A stretch of 64,000 nt of DNA, from assembly GCF_023091865.1 (NCBI RefSeq), contig NZ_JAHXDI010000002.1:248001-312000 (forward strand). Direction: 5' to 3'. The first letter of the stretch is position 1. Every line of letters starts with the position of its first letter. The position numbers and the translations under genes were made by a program. This DNA is from Chromohalobacter moromii. GTDB taxonomy: Bacteria; Pseudomonadota; Gammaproteobacteria; Pseudomonadales; Halomonadaceae. Positions 34,071-43,796 of this stretch are shown in pieces. Below the pieces are notes generated by a model. That model was not told the origin of the DNA. It saw only the letters and a program-made list of their open reading frames with translations, and did no database searches.

Positions 34071-35031
34071 AGAGCGCCGCGATGCACCGCGCCAGGTGGG
34101 ATTTCTGCTGTTGCCGGGATTTTCGCTGCTGGCGCAGGCCTGCGCCATGGAGCCGTTGCACGTCGCTAATTTGCTGGCCGAGCGTCGGCTCTATGTGCCA
34201 CGGACTTTCGGGCTCGATGGGCGCGCGGTGAAAAGCGCCGCCGAATTGTCGCTAACGCCGGAAAGCGTGGCAGGCAGCGATGTCCAGCCTCTGGATATGC
34301 TCATGGTGTGCGGCGTGAGTCCGTCACCTGCCAGCGAACCCCCGAACTTGCATGGCTGGCTGCAACGGCTGGCGTCACGCGGGGTCATGCTGGGCGGCAT
34401 CGCCGGTGGCACCCAGGTGCTGGCTCGCGCCGGTGTGCTGGAGGGCTATCGGGTCACGTTACACGTAGCCGGGGCCGATGCGTTCACGCGGGATTTTCCC
34501 GGCGTGCATGTCTCGCATCAGTTGTTCGAGATCGACCGTGATCGCTTGACTTGCGGGGGCGGCACGGCGGCGATGGACATGATGATGACGTTGATCGCGC
34601 AGCAGCATGGCGCGCGGCTGGCCGAACGCGTCTCCGAGCATTTCGTTTGCGAGCGCATTCGCATGGCGGACGAACCTCAGCATGTACCCCTTCGTGCGCG
34701 TCTCTCGCACGCACCGCAGAGCCTTGTCGATGCGGTGACCCTGATGGACTCGAACATCGAGGAACCGCTGACCACCCACGAGCTGGCGGAACATCTGGGA
34801 ATTTCCCGACGACAGCTGGAGCGGTTGTTCAAGAAGTACCTGCAGGCGGTCCCCAGTCGTTATTACCTGGAACTGCGCCTGCAGAAGGCCCGTCAGTTGC
34901 TGCGTGACAGTGAACAGGCTGTCGGCGACATTGCCCTGTCTACGGGCTTTTCCTCCGGGGCGCATTTCTCTACGGCGTACCGTAACCATTTCGGCATCAG
35001 TCCGCGCGACGAGCGCATTCCACGCCACTGA
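34057..35031 (+). CDS. GlxA-family AraC-type transcriptional regulator
   Basis: The 324-residue protein combines an N-terminal DJ-1/PfpI-like (glutamine amidotransferase-like) domain at about 7-190, with VGFLLLPGFSLLAQACAMEPL and GGIAGGTQVLARAGVL, and a C-terminal AraC helix-turn-helix pair. The latter reads HELAEHLGISRRQLERLFKKYL and VGDIALSTGFSSGAHFSTAYRNHFG. This is the GlxA/CdhR/ArgR2-type layout. The start is ATG 34057 with GGAGG ten bases upstream; the open frame from 33958 overlaps the lipoprotein gene. The effector is not predictable; related proteins control carnitine, choline or arginine catabolism. Confidence 0.85.
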   Translation: MPGSEERRDAPRQVGFLLLPGFSLLAQACAMEPLHVANLLAERRLYVPRTFGLDGRAVKSAAELSLTPESVAGSDVQPLDMLMVCGVSPSPASEPPNLHGWLQRLASRGVMLGGIAGGTQVLARAGVLEGYRVTLHVAGADAFTRDFPGVHVSHQLFEIDRDRLTCGGGTAAMDMMMTLIAQQHGARLAERVSEHFVCERIRMADEPQHVPLRARLSHAPQSLVDAVTLMDSNIEEPLTTHELAEHLGISRRQLERLFKKYLQAVPSRYYLELRLQKARQLLRDSEQAVGDIALSTGFSSGAHFSTAYRNHFGISPRDERIPRH

Positions 35032-35051
35032 AGGCAGCTTTCGTACAAAGC

Positions 35052-36497
35052 CTAGAAGTCCTGGAGTGCCTGTCGATACCCCAGATATGCCTTGCGGCGT
35101 TCGACCAAGCGGCTGGCCATGGTGAAGTCGCCCTGGTTGCGCGCCGTTTCTTCGGCGATGTCGAGCTGTTTGATGGCGCGGTCGATATGGCCGGTCAGTT
35201 GCAATTGCTCGGCGCGAGCGAGCATGCCCCACAGGTCGCGGTCGCTGCGTCCGGCGGCCTCAGCGAGCAGAGAAAAGACCTGCGGATCCTCGGGATATTG
35301 ATCGCTCATGCGGCGTAAAATGTCGTATGCCTGGCGCGGGGCTTGCTGCAGCAGGACTTCTGCCTCGATGAGCTGTGCCGGGCGGTAGTCCGGTTGCAGG
35401 CGTAAGATCCGCCGGGCGCGGGCCAGTGCAACATCGCGCTGGCCGGCGTCGAACGCTACCTGGGCTGCGCTGGCCGGCAGCATCGAGAGATTCGGCTGCG
35501 CCGCGCTTAACTGGTCGATGGTCTCGAGTGCCTGTGCGGTATTCCCGTTATGGGCAGCGATCAGCGCTTGCAGGTAGCGTATCGCGGCGTTAGGCGGGTC
35601 GTCCTGACGTAGCTGAGTCATGGCCTGGTCGGGATTATCGCGGTTGAGCGCGAGCAGGGCGCGGGCGCGAATCAGGTCAAAGGCCGTGCTATCGTGCGGT
35701 GCGGGCGAGGGCATCTGGTCGGCGCGGGCCTGGGTGTCGGCGATGCGGGCTTCGGTGACCGGGTGTGTGAGCAGGAATTCCGGCGGGTTGCCGCCCTGGA
35801 GGCTGGACAGGCGTTGCATGGCGCGAAAGAGCTCGGGCATGGCTTGCGGGTCGAAGCCGGCATCGGCCAGTGCCTCCAGCCCGACGCGATCCGCTTCCTG
35901 CTCGAAACGCCGGGAATAGGCGAGCTGATCCTGAATGAACGCGGCTTGCGAGCCGACCATGGTGGCCAGCCCCGCATCGCCGGCGCCGCCCGCAGCGAGG
36001 ACCATGCCGATCAGCATGGCACCCATGGTAGGTAGCTGCGTTTCTTCCACGCGCTGCATGCGGCGCGCGAAATGATGCTGTGACAGATGACCGAGCTCGT
36101 GGGCGATCACCGAGGCCAGAGCATCCTCGCTCTCGGTGAAGGTGAACAGGCCGCTGTTGACGCCGACCACGCCGCCCGGCACGGCGAAGGCATTGAGAAG
36201 CCGGCTGTCGACCAGGGTGATGACGATGTCGTCATGAACCCCGGCATACGGTAACAGGCGCGCCACCAGGCCATGAATGTAATCCTGCGCGATAGGGTCT
36301 TGCCATTCGTCGGTCTGGGCGCGGAACTGGCGTAGCCAGGCGCGTCCCAGGCGGTGTTCCTCACCGCTTGAGACGGTGGCGCTCGAGCCACCCAGCTCGG
36401 GAAGGCCGTAATCGTTCTGCGCCAGGGCATTCGGCGCGAAGGCGCAAAATGTCAGGGCGAGGCATAGGGCAGGAAGCAGCGTCCAGCGACGTGGCAT
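35052..36497 (-). CDS. bepA: BepA-like periplasmic M48 metalloprotease with TPR repeats
   Basis: The 481-residue precursor has a signal peptide (residues 1-26, ending ALA). Its zinc protease core has ASVIAHELGHLSQHH (133-137 HELGH) and the second ligand in EADRVGLEAL. The helical C-terminus (TPR-like; residues about 280-481) matches BepA, which edits LptD and BamA assembly at the outer membrane. Length agrees with E. coli BepA (487). ATG 36497 has AGAGG at good spacing. It is divergent from tusA. Confidence 0.92.
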   Translation of the reverse strand: MPRRWTLLPALCLALTFCAFAPNALAQNDYGLPELGGSSATVSSGEEHRLGRAWLRQFRAQTDEWQDPIAQDYIHGLVARLLPYAGVHDDIVITLVDSRLLNAFAVPGGVVGVNSGLFTFTESEDALASVIAHELGHLSQHHFARRMQRVEETQLPTMGAMLIGMVLAAGGAGDAGLATMVGSQAAFIQDQLAYSRRFEQEADRVGLEALADAGFDPQAMPELFRAMQRLSSLQGGNPPEFLLTHPVTEARIADTQARADQMPSPAPHDSTAFDLIRARALLALNRDNPDQAMTQLRQDDPPNAAIRYLQALIAAHNGNTAQALETIDQLSAAQPNLSMLPASAAQVAFDAGQRDVALARARRILRLQPDYRPAQLIEAEVLLQQAPRQAYDILRRMSDQYPEDPQVFSLLAEAAGRSDRDLWGMLARAEQLQLTGHIDRAIKQLDIAEETARNQGDFTMASRLVERRKAYLGYRQALQDF

Positions 36498-36640
36498 GGG
36501 CATCCTCTTGAATGGCGCGACGGAGCGGGTAGGCCGACGGCATGGTGCGCGCCATGCTACCGTTGTCTTCGACATTGAACTGACTGGCAAAGTGCCTTTA
36601 AATCGTTGCGTTTTCAACTACCGAACCGCTGGGGGCGCAG

Positions 36641-36892
36641 ATGGCGTTGCAACCCGATCATATGCTCGATGCACGTGGCCTGCATTGTCCATTGCCGCTA
36701 CTCAAGGCCAAGCAGGCGTTATCGACGCTCGAAGTGGGCGCGTTGCTTGAGGTTCAGGCGACCGATGTCGGTTCGTGGCCGGATTTCGAGACCTTTGCCG
36801 CGCAGGGGCCGCACTGCCTCGAGGCGCGCGAAGAAAGGGACGGTGTCTACTTTTATTGGTTGCGCAAGGGCGAACGAGGAAGCACGGCATGA
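36641..36892 (+). CDS. tusA: TusA-family sulfurtransferase
   Basis: The 83-residue protein has the family motif ARGLHCPLPLLKAKQAL with the persulfide Cys16. It donates sulfur to tRNA thiolation or other pathways. It overlaps the next gene by ATGA at 36889-36892. GGGGGCG is the RBS. The partner membrane protein downstream is not a known Tus factor. Confidence 0.88.
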   Translation: MALQPDHMLDARGLHCPLPLLKAKQALSTLEVGALLEVQATDVGSWPDFETFAAQGPHCLEAREERDGVYFYWLRKGERGSTA

Positions 36893-37980
36893 CGATGAAA
36901 GGCCTCTTCAAGGGGTGGATGGAGCGCTATTTCTCGGACGAGGAAGCGGTCGTCTTGCTCATTGTGCTGGTGTTGGGCTTTGCCGCCGTCATTTGCCTGG
37001 GCCGGATGCTGGCGCCGTTTTTCACCGCCCTGGTACTGGCCTTCCTCCTTGAAGGCGTGGTCGCGTGGCTAGAGCGGCGCGGCTTGCCACGCCTGCTGTC
37101 GGTACTGGTCGTGTTTCTGATCTTTCTGGGCGCATTATTGGCGCTGGCCCTGGTGATCATGCCGCTGGTCTGGAACCAGATGGTGGAGCTGGTGCAGGAG
37201 GCCCCGCGCATGTTCGCCAGTGGCCAAGCGTGGCTGGATACCTTGCAGTCGCACTATCCGACCTTGATCACCCCCGACCAGGTCGAACAGTGGATCGCCA
37301 CCGCCGGGCGCGAGGCTACCCAGCTCGGTCAACGGGCGCTGACGCTGTCGCTGGCATCGTTGGGCAATTTATTGGGAGTGATCGTCTATCTGGTATTGGT
37401 GCCGATCCTGGTGTTTTTCTTGCTCAAGGACCGGGAGCGCCTGACGCTGTTCTTACTGTCCCTGCTACCCAAAAAGCGTGTCCTGATGACGCGCATCTGG
37501 CATGAGATGGACGATCAGATCGCCAACTATATTCGCGGCAAGGCGATCGAGATCCTGATCGTGGGCGTAGTGGCCTTCATTACCTTCTGGACGTTCGGGT
37601 TGCCTTATTCCACCTTGCTGGCACTGATCGTCGGCTTGTCAGTGCTGGTGCCGTACATCGGTGCGGCGGTGGCAACCTTGCCGGTGGCGGCCGTCGCAGG
37701 TTTCCACTTCGGTATCGGCGACCAACTCGTCTACGTACTGCTGGCCTATGCCGTTATCCAGGCGCTGGATGGCAACGTGCTGGTGCCGGTGTTGTTTTCC
37801 GAGGCAGTCAACTTACATCCGGTTTCGATCATCCTGGCGGTGTTGTTCTTCGGCGGTATCTGGGGCTTTTGGGGCGTATTCTTTGCGATTCCGCTGGCGA
37901 CCTTGATCAAAGCGCTGGTGTACGCCTGGCCGCGCGGTGTGCGCGAGCCAGGCCTGCGGTCTCCCCCGGCGGAGCAATGA
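36889..37980 (+). CDS. AI-2E-family (PerM-like) permease
   Basis: The 363-residue membrane protein has about 8 hydrophobic helices and typical family patterns: VFFLLKDRERL (residues about 177-187) after the first helices, and GLSVLVPYIGAAVATLPV plus VLFFGGIWGFWGVFFAIPLAT in the second half. The family includes PerM and transporters of small signals or sodium-type antiporters. Substrate unknown. The end converges with bcp, with 0-1 bases between. Confidence 0.88.
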   Translation: MTMKGLFKGWMERYFSDEEAVVLLIVLVLGFAAVICLGRMLAPFFTALVLAFLLEGVVAWLERRGLPRLLSVLVVFLIFLGALLALALVIMPLVWNQMVELVQEAPRMFASGQAWLDTLQSHYPTLITPDQVEQWIATAGREATQLGQRALTLSLASLGNLLGVIVYLVLVPILVFFLLKDRERLTLFLLSLLPKKRVLMTRIWHEMDDQIANYIRGKAIEILIVGVVAFITFWTFGLPYSTLLALIVGLSVLVPYIGAAVATLPVAAVAGFHFGIGDQLVYVLLAYAVIQALDGNVLVPVLFSEAVNLHPVSIILAVLFFGGIWGFWGVFFAIPLATLIKALVYAWPRGVREPGLRSPPAEQ

Positions 37981-38457
37981 TCAGGAGGCCGCATTGAGCT
38001 CGCGGGCGGCGTCGAGCACTTCCTCGACGTGGCCCTTGACCTTCACCTTGCGCCATTCGCGCGCCAGCTTGCCGTCAGTGTCGATCAGGAAGGTGCTGCG
38101 CTCTATCCCCAGGTGCTCTTTGCCGTAGAGTTTCTTGAGTTTGATGACATCGAAGAGTTGGCATAACGCCTCGTCCTTGTCGGAAATCAGCTCGAAATTG
38201 AACCCTTGCTTGGCCTTGAAGTTCTCATGGGCACGCAGTCCGTCCCGCGAGACACCGAGAATGACGGTGTTGGCGGCCTCGAAGTCGGCCTTATGGTCGC
38301 GGAAGTCACCCCCTTCGGTGGTGCAGCCCGGGGTACTATCCTTGGGGTAGAAATAGATCACGACCTGTCGGCCACGGTAGTCGGAAAGTGTGATCTGCGT
38401 ATCGCCCGTTGCCGGGGCGCTGAAATCGGGGACGTGTTGGCCGATGCTGACGCTCAT
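37981..38457 (-). CDS. bcp: Peroxiredoxin Bcp, 1-Cys type
   Basis: The 158-residue thiol peroxidase has peroxidatic Cys45 in PKDSTPGCTTEGGDF and the conserved Arg (IERSTFLID). The second Cys that many Bcp proteins have five residues on is absent here (TTEGG). It should therefore act with one active Cys and an external thiol donor. It is divergent from dapA across 261 bases that hold both promoters. Confidence 0.92.
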   Translation of the reverse strand: MSVSIGQHVPDFSAPATGDTQITLSDYRGRQVVIYFYPKDSTPGCTTEGGDFRDHKADFEAANTVILGVSRDGLRAHENFKAKQGFNFELISDKDEALCQLFDVIKLKKLYGKEHLGIERSTFLIDTDGKLAREWRKVKVKGHVEEVLDAARELNAAS

Positions 38458-38718
38458 GGAAGGGTTCCTCGAGTACTGACGTGAAAGATGTCGTTGCCTG
38501 AATGTGGACGGTTAAGATTACATTGCAGCCAGGCGTGCGTGTCAAAGCACGCCGCTTCTGTACAGGATGAAGCTGGCTGAGTACCATTTGAGATTGATCG
38601 ACATCATGACAGGAAAGGCCGGTCCGGCGCTCGAAACGCCCGGTTGGCGATACGCGCATTTTTATCGCCCGCGCATGCCGGTGGCACGCTGGCCCGATTC
38701 ACAGGAGAGCACTGCAGG

Positions 38719-39603
38719 ATGATCACAGGCAGCATCGTCGCTTTGGCGACACCGATGAAGGCCAGTGGCGATATCGACTGGGAGGCGCTGCGTCGCCTGG
38801 TGGAGTTCCATCTCGACAACGGCACCGATGCCATCGTCGCGGCGGGCACCACCGGTGAGCCGACCACCATGTCGTTCGCCGAACATTTCGACGTCATCCG
38901 CTGCGTCGTCGAGGAAGTCGACGGCCGCGTGCCGGTGATCGCCGGTACCGGCGCCAACGCAACCTCGGAAGCGGTCGAGCTGGCGCGTTACGCACGCGAA
39001 GTAGGCGCGGACCTCTGCTTGTCGGTGGCCCCTTACTACAACAAGCCCACCCAGGAAGGGCTTTACCAGCATTTCAAGGCCGTCGCCGAGGGCGGCGGGT
39101 TGCCGGTCATTCTCTACAACGTGCCCGGCCGTACCTGCTCGGATATCTACAACGAGACGGTGTTCCGTCTTGCCGAGGTCGAGAATATCGTCGGACTCAA
39201 AGACGCCACCGGCAATCTCGAGCGTGCCGAGGAGTTGGTCGAGCGTCTCAAGGACACCGGCTTCGCGCTCTATTCCGGCGACGACCCCACGGCGTGCGAT
39301 TTCATGCTGATGGGTGGCCATGGCGATATCTCGGTATGCGCCAACGTCGCGCCGGGCGCCATGCATGAGTTGTGCGAAGCGGCCGTGGCCGGCGATACCG
39401 AAAGAGCGCATCAGATCAATTCACGCCTCATGTCGCTGCACACCGCGTTGGGCGTCGAGGCTAACCCGATTCCGGTGAAATGGGCGCTCAACCGCATGGG
39501 GCTGGCGGAGCAGGGCATCCGCCTGCCGATGACGTGGCTCTCCGACAAGTATCACTCCACGGTGAGTGAAGCCCTGCAGCTCGCGGGTGTGACCGAAGGC
39601 TGA
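38719..39603 (+). CDS. dapA: 4-hydroxy-tetrahydrodipicolinate synthase
   Basis: The 294-residue enzyme condenses pyruvate with aspartate semialdehyde for lysine and peptidoglycan synthesis. It has [11 protein letters not shown] (about 43-53), [18 protein letters not shown] with Tyr133, and [10 protein letters not shown] with the Schiff-base Lys161. The RBS AGGAT(GA)-type context follows AGGAGAG upstream. It precedes bamC, the conserved gammaproteobacterial order. Confidence 0.95.
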   Translation: MITGSIVALATPMKASGDIDWEALRRLVEFHLDNGTDAIVAAGTTGEPTTMSFAEHFDVIRCVVEEVDGRVPVIAGTGANATSEAVELARYAREVGADLCLSVAPYYNKPTQEGLYQHFKAVAEGGGLPVILYNVPGRTCSDIYNETVFRLAEVENIVGLKDATGNLERAEELVERLKDTGFALYSGDDPTACDFMLMGGHGDISVCANVAPGAMHELCEAAVAGDTERAHQINSRLMSLHTALGVEANPIPVKWALNRMGLAEQGIRLPMTWLSDKYHSTVSEALQLAGVTEG

Positions 39604-39692
39604 CCAACTGTCGAAAAGCGTCGAGGAGCCGGACGTTTATCGGCGTTAGCGGTATTCCTCTACGCCGATCAACGCATAAAGAAGGTGTATGC

Positions 39693-40643
39693 ATGAAACC
39701 CGTCCTTAAATGGATGCCGCTGATCATCGGCGCCACTCTGATCGTAAGTGGCTGTAGCCGTTCCGGTTTTTATTACGACCGCAACGCTGAATACGCCGAT
39801 GCCGAGATGGTCGAGCCCTTGACGCTGCCGGATTCGCGCGATTCGTCACAGTACCAGAACGCCATGCCGGTGCCCGATGCCGAGAGTGATTTCGTGGCTA
39901 CGGACGAAGACTTCGACGTGCCGCGCCCACGTCCGCTGGCCTCTAGCCAGGAAGCCGAGACGGCCTTCGTCGAATCCCGCGAGGCCGGTGACGAGCGTTG
40001 GTTGGTCGTCAATGCCGCTCCGGGGGGTGTCTGGCCGATGTTGCAGGGATTCGCATCCGCGCAGGGTACCAATGTCGCAAATACCGATGTTGATGCTGGG
40101 CGTCTCGAGACCGATCTGGGGACGTTGAGTATCCGTCAGGGGTTGCGTGAAGGCTCCAGCGAAGTGCGTTGTGAAGACAGCGGCAACGAAGCCCGGTGCC
40201 TCGATGCGCTGCAGCGCTACCTGAGCGACAACGTCGATGATCAGGAAGGCGTTTCTCTGGCGGCACAACCGCTGGCGAGCAATGAGCGCGTACGCTTGTC
40301 GAATCACGATGGCGAGTGGCAGCTCGAGCTGGCACTGAATCTTGAACGTGCCTGGCCGGAACTGCGTTATCAGCTGGAGAACAACTTCGAGGACCAACGG
40401 GGCACCTTGGTCGATCAGAATCGTAGTGCCGGTCAGTTCGTGATCGATTACACCGCCCGCGATGACGATTCCGGCTGGTTCGATTGGTTCGGCGGCGACG
40501 AGGCGACCCAACGCTACCGCCTCAATGTCAGCGCCAACGCTCGTGACACCACGCAGGTGCGTGTCAGTGACGAAGACGGCGACTCAGTGGATTCGGGCGA
40601 TGCCCGTGAAGTGCTCGACGCCGTGGCGGCGACCTTGCGCTGA
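39693..40643 (+). CDS. bamC: Outer membrane assembly lipoprotein BamC
   Basis: The 316-residue lipoprotein has a signal with lipobox LIVSGC (Cys21) and the unstructured N-terminal region (residues about 22-95) that binds BamD. Two helix-grip domains follow (about 97-195 and 205-316). The order dapA-bamC-MBL-purC matches E. coli and relatives. It joins the BAM complex that inserts beta-barrel proteins. Confidence 0.88.
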   Translation: MKPVLKWMPLIIGATLIVSGCSRSGFYYDRNAEYADAEMVEPLTLPDSRDSSQYQNAMPVPDAESDFVATDEDFDVPRPRPLASSQEAETAFVESREAGDERWLVVNAAPGGVWPMLQGFASAQGTNVANTDVDAGRLETDLGTLSIRQGLREGSSEVRCEDSGNEARCLDALQRYLSDNVDDQEGVSLAAQPLASNERVRLSNHDGEWQLELALNLERAWPELRYQLENNFEDQRGTLVDQNRSAGQFVIDYTARDDDSGWFDWFGGDEATQRYRLNVSANARDTTQVRVSDEDGDSVDSGDAREVLDAVAATLR

Positions 40644-40644
40644 G

Positions 40645-41448
40645 ATGCCGGACGGCATGACAGATCAGCCTACGGCGTCGCCGGCCCTGCGTTTCGCATC
40701 GCTGGGTAGCGGCAGCAAGGGCAATGCCACGTTAGTCAGCGACGGTGAAACGCACGTGCTGGTGGATTGCGGCTTTGGCATGCGCGAGGCGGAGCGCCGT
40801 CTCGCGCAGTTCGGTCTGCATCCTCGTCAGCTCGACGCCGTGCTTCTCACCCATGAGCACGGCGATCACATTCGTGGCGTGGGTCCCTTGGCGCGGCGCT
40901 ACGCGATCCCGGTCTATTTGACCGCAGGCACCTGGCTATCGGGACGCCTGGGCGAGGTGCCGCGCCATGAGTGGGTGGTGCCTCAATCACGCTTCGCGAT
41001 CAAGGGGCTGGAGATCGAGCCGGTGACGGTGCCGCACGATGCACGCGAGCCGGTGCAATTTCGGTTTCGCGCGCATGGCCGCCATCTGGGGGTGCTCACC
41101 GATCTCGGTCACCCCAGTGAACATGTCATCGATGCGTTTCGGGGCTGTGATGCGCTGATTCTCGAGTGCAATCACGATCGCCACATGCTCGATGTCGGCC
41201 CCTACCCGCCGCGCCTCAAGCGGCGGGTAGGCGGTCACTGGGGACACTTGGCCAATGTCCAGGCCGCCGAACTCTTGTCGCGGCTGGGGCTGGATCGCCT
41301 GCAGCGTATCGTGTGTTCGCATATCTCGGAAGAGAACAATCGCCCCGAACTGGCGCTGGAAGCGCTGACGCCATTGTTGTCCGGCGATGAGTCGCGTTTG
41401 CTGGTATCGGCGCAGGAACATGGCTTCGCCTGGCAGAGCATCGCGTGA
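40645..41448 (+). CDS. MBL-fold metallo-hydrolase, YycJ/WalJ-like
   Basis: The 267-residue protein has the metal-binding motif LLTHEHGDH (H70, H72, D74, H75) with GSGSKGNATLVSDGETHVLVDCGFG before it, typical of the YycJ-like 5' exonuclease group. Later ligands include EPVQFRF...LTDLGH and CSHISEENN. ATG 40645 follows the bamC stop by one base; ATG 40657 is the alternative. It is probably part of the dapA-bamC operon. Confidence 0.88.
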   Translation: MPDGMTDQPTASPALRFASLGSGSKGNATLVSDGETHVLVDCGFGMREAERRLAQFGLHPRQLDAVLLTHEHGDHIRGVGPLARRYAIPVYLTAGTWLSGRLGEVPRHEWVVPQSRFAIKGLEIEPVTVPHDAREPVQFRFRAHGRHLGVLTDLGHPSEHVIDAFRGCDALILECNHDRHMLDVGPYPPRLKRRVGGHWGHLANVQAAELLSRLGLDRLQRIVCSHISEENNRPELALEALTPLLSGDESRLLVSAQEHGFAWQSIA

Positions 41449-41572
41449 GTGGAAGCCGTGCGTCGTTGGCACCGTAGAGACGCCTTGAATAGCCTTTGAA
41501 TACGTCGCGGGTCGTGCGATCCGCGCTCAGACAAGAGCCAGCCGGCCCCGCGAGGGCCATTGTGGAGATCCC

Positions 41573-42283
41573 ATGGAAAAACGTGACGAGCTGTACGCGG
41601 GCAAGGCCAAGTCCGTCTACCGCACCGATGATCCGCAGCGTTTGATCCTGCACTTCCGCGACGACACCAGCGCCTTCGATGGCAAGAAGAAGGAGTCGCT
41701 GGCGCGCAAGGGCATGGTCAACAATAAGTTCAATGCCTTCATCATGGAAAAGCTCCAGGCGGCGGGCATTCCCACGCATTTCGAGACGCTGCTCTCCGAC
41801 GACGAGTGTGTGGTCAAGAACCTCGAGATGATTCCCGTCGAGTGCGTGGTGCGCAATGTCGCCGCGGGCGGGCTGGTACGCCGTCTCGGTGTCGAGGAAG
41901 GCCAGACGTTGATGCCGCCGACCTTCGAGTTGTTCCTCAAGGACGACGCCAATGGCGACCCGATGATCAACGAGTCGTTGGCCGAGACGTTTGGCTGGGC
42001 GACGCCTGAGCAACTGGCGACCATGAAAGCGTTGACCTTCCAGGTCAACGACGTCCTCAAGCAGTTGTTTCTCGATGGCGACATGCTGCTGGTCGACTAC
42101 AAGCTCGAATTCGGCATGTTCGACGGCCAGGTGACGCTGGGCGATGAGTTTTCGCCGGATGGCTGCCGCCTGTGGGACGCCAACACTCGCGAGAAGATGG
42201 ACAAGGACCGCTTCCGCCAGGGGCTGGGCGGTGTCATCGAAGCCTATGAAGAAGTCGGGCGGCGGATCGGCATCACGTTCTGA
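41573..42283 (+). CDS. purC: Phosphoribosylaminoimidazole-succinocarboxamide synthase
   Basis: The 236-residue SAICAR synthetase catalyses step seven of purine synthesis, joining aspartate to CAIR with ATP. It has [20 protein letters not shown], then [38 protein letters not shown] and [31 protein letters not shown]. Length is as expected. It is separated from the MBL gene by 124 bases and has its own RBS. Confidence 0.95.
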   Translation: MEKRDELYAGKAKSVYRTDDPQRLILHFRDDTSAFDGKKKESLARKGMVNNKFNAFIMEKLQAAGIPTHFETLLSDDECVVKNLEMIPVECVVRNVAAGGLVRRLGVEEGQTLMPPTFELFLKDDANGDPMINESLAETFGWATPEQLATMKALTFQVNDVLKQLFLDGDMLLVDYKLEFGMFDGQVTLGDEFSPDGCRLWDANTREKMDKDRFRQGLGGVIEAYEEVGRRIGITF

Positions 42284-42306
42284 CTGCCGTGCGTTTTCGG
42301 CTATGC

Positions 42307-42334
42307 CATCGGGGCGCCCACGGGCGCCCCGATG
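42307..42334. terminator. Bidirectional hairpin between purC and trmO
   Basis: CATCGGGGCGCC pairs perfectly with GGCGCCCCGATG (loop CACG) between convergent genes. The T run is weak, but the 12-bp stem favours termination on both strands. Confidence 0.75.
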
Positions 42335-42338
42335 TCGT

Positions 42339-43097
42339 TCACGCGGGGGAAGACGCCACGACGATGTCTTCCACATGCATCGCCTCGATGCCGTTGGACG
42401 CACTCGGGTGAAAGCGCACGTCCACATCGCGTAGGCGCACACCATAGCGGCGTTCGAACGTGTTCTGCGCGTTCTTGTGGTACGCGGGGCGCGGGTCCTG
42501 GGCCAACACCTGGCGTATCAATTCACGCAATGAGTCGCCGTCACGACGCCTCAAAAGAGCCGCTTCGGCGGTCGCCGAAAACGTTACCGGCAGCGATGGC
42601 GGTGGCGCGGGGGCGAAGCCACTGCGTGCCTCGGGGAGTGCTTCGGCCCAGGCCAGATAGGGTTTGATGTCGAGCACCGGCGTGCCGTCGACGAGATCGT
42701 GCCCGCGCAGGTGAAGCGTCACGCCGTGGTGCGTCTCGATCTTCACTAGCTCGACCAGCGACAGCCCCAGGCGGTTGGGGCGATGGGTGCTGCGCGTGGC
42801 GAAGACGCCGTGTTTGGCATTGCCACCCAGACGCGGCGGACGCACCAATGGCGTCCAGCGCGTGGGGCTTTGGTGGAAGATGAAGGTCAGCCACAGATGG
42901 CTGAACGCGTCCAGGCCGCGCACAGTGAGTGGATCGTCGAACGGTGGCGCCAGCGTTAGCGTCGCCCGTGCGGCACTGGCAAGCCCCGGTTGGCGCGGAA
43001 TGCCGAACTTGTCCGGGTAGTCGCTGGAGATACGTCCGATGGGCGTGAGCGTGAAAGCCGTCGACGCCTCGGACGAAGGAAAATCATAATCGGTCAT
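42339..43097 (-). CDS. trmO: tRNA (N6-threonylcarbamoyladenosine37-N6)-methyltransferase TrmO-like
   Basis: The 252-residue protein has the TsaA/TrmO pattern: GRISSDYPDKFGIPRQPGL near the start, then LTVRGLDAFSHLWLTFIFHQ and KHGVFATRSTHRPNRLGLSLV. The later DGTPVLDIKPYLAWAEALP is also typical. It adds a methyl group to t6A37 in tRNA. Start 43097 is chosen as the family begins near here; a longer open frame runs up to 43241. Confidence 0.9.
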   Translation of the reverse strand: MTDYDFPSSEASTAFTLTPIGRISSDYPDKFGIPRQPGLASAARATLTLAPPFDDPLTVRGLDAFSHLWLTFIFHQSPTRWTPLVRPPRLGGNAKHGVFATRSTHRPNRLGLSLVELVKIETHHGVTLHLRGHDLVDGTPVLDIKPYLAWAEALPEARSGFAPAPPPSLPVTFSATAEAALLRRRDGDSLRELIRQVLAQDPRPAYHKNAQNTFERRYGVRLRDVDVRFHPSASNGIEAMHVEDIVVASSPA

Positions 43098-43243
43098 CGT
43101 GACATTATGCCCAATGCCGTCACGTGCAGCGAGACATGCTGGCGTGGCATGCAGGCCTTGTGTAGGCTGCGCGATGCCCATCACCATGGCGGCCTGGGCG
43201 CTCGCGGAGCGTCCGCCAGGCATGCCATTTCCAGGAGGCAACG

Positions 43244-43723
43244 GTGACCGAACGAATCGTCTATCGCGAGGCTACGCCGCGTGATGCCGCCGATCAGGCG
43301 GAAGTGTTTCACCATGCCGTAATGCAGGGTGCCGCCGGTTATTACACGCTGGCGCAACGCGAGGCGTGGACCATGGCCCTACCGCGCGATGCCGAGGCTT
43401 GGGCGGCGCGCCAGGTGCTCTATCCTACGTTGGTGGCGGTCTGCGACGGGCGCTGCGTGGGATTCTGCGAGCTTGACCCCGGCGAAGGGCGCATCGAAAC
43501 GCTCTATGTGTGGCCCTCGCTGGCCGGTCGAGGCGTGGGCGGCCGCTTGCTGGAGCACGCCGAAGGGGAGATGCGCCAGCGTGGCGTGGCGTGCATGCGA
43601 ATCGAGGCCAGCCTGGTGCTGGCGGATGCCCTGGTACGCCGTGACTGGCGTCACGAAGGGGAAGACTGGGTCGAGCGTGCCGGTGAGCGAATGCCCCGTG
43701 TTCGGCTCAGCAAGGCGCTCTAA
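43244..43723 (+). CDS. GNAT-family acetyltransferase
   Basis: The 159-residue protein has the acetyl-CoA loop in LYVWPSLAGRGVGGRLLEHAE (about 86-106), and an N-terminal FHHAVMQGAAGYYTLAQREAW helix typical of YafP-type GNATs. Start is GTG 43244 with AGGAGG upstream. Substrate unknown. It ends before the tandem repeats at 43735. Confidence 0.85.
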   Translation: MTERIVYREATPRDAADQAEVFHHAVMQGAAGYYTLAQREAWTMALPRDAEAWAARQVLYPTLVAVCDGRCVGFCELDPGEGRIETLYVWPSLAGRGVGGRLLEHAEGEMRQRGVACMRIEASLVLADALVRRDWRHEGEDWVERAGERMPRVRLSKAL

Positions 43724-43734
43724 GCTTTTTTGTT

Positions 43735-43788
43735 AAAAGCCGGCGTGTCTGATGAAAAGCCGGCGTGTTTGATGATAAGTCGGCGGGT
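43735..43788. repeat. 20-bp tandem repeat, about 2.7 copies
   Basis: Two near-identical 20-base units (43735-43754 and 43755-43774; one base differs) and a partial third (43775-43788) share AAAAGCCGGCGTGT-TGATG. They lie between the convergent GNAT and methyltransferase genes. No spacer, so not a CRISPR. Confidence 0.6.
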
Positions 43789-43796
43789 CGCTCCGA

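Noticed and set aside
43735-43788. CRISPR array
   Set aside because: The repeats are contiguous with no unique spacers.
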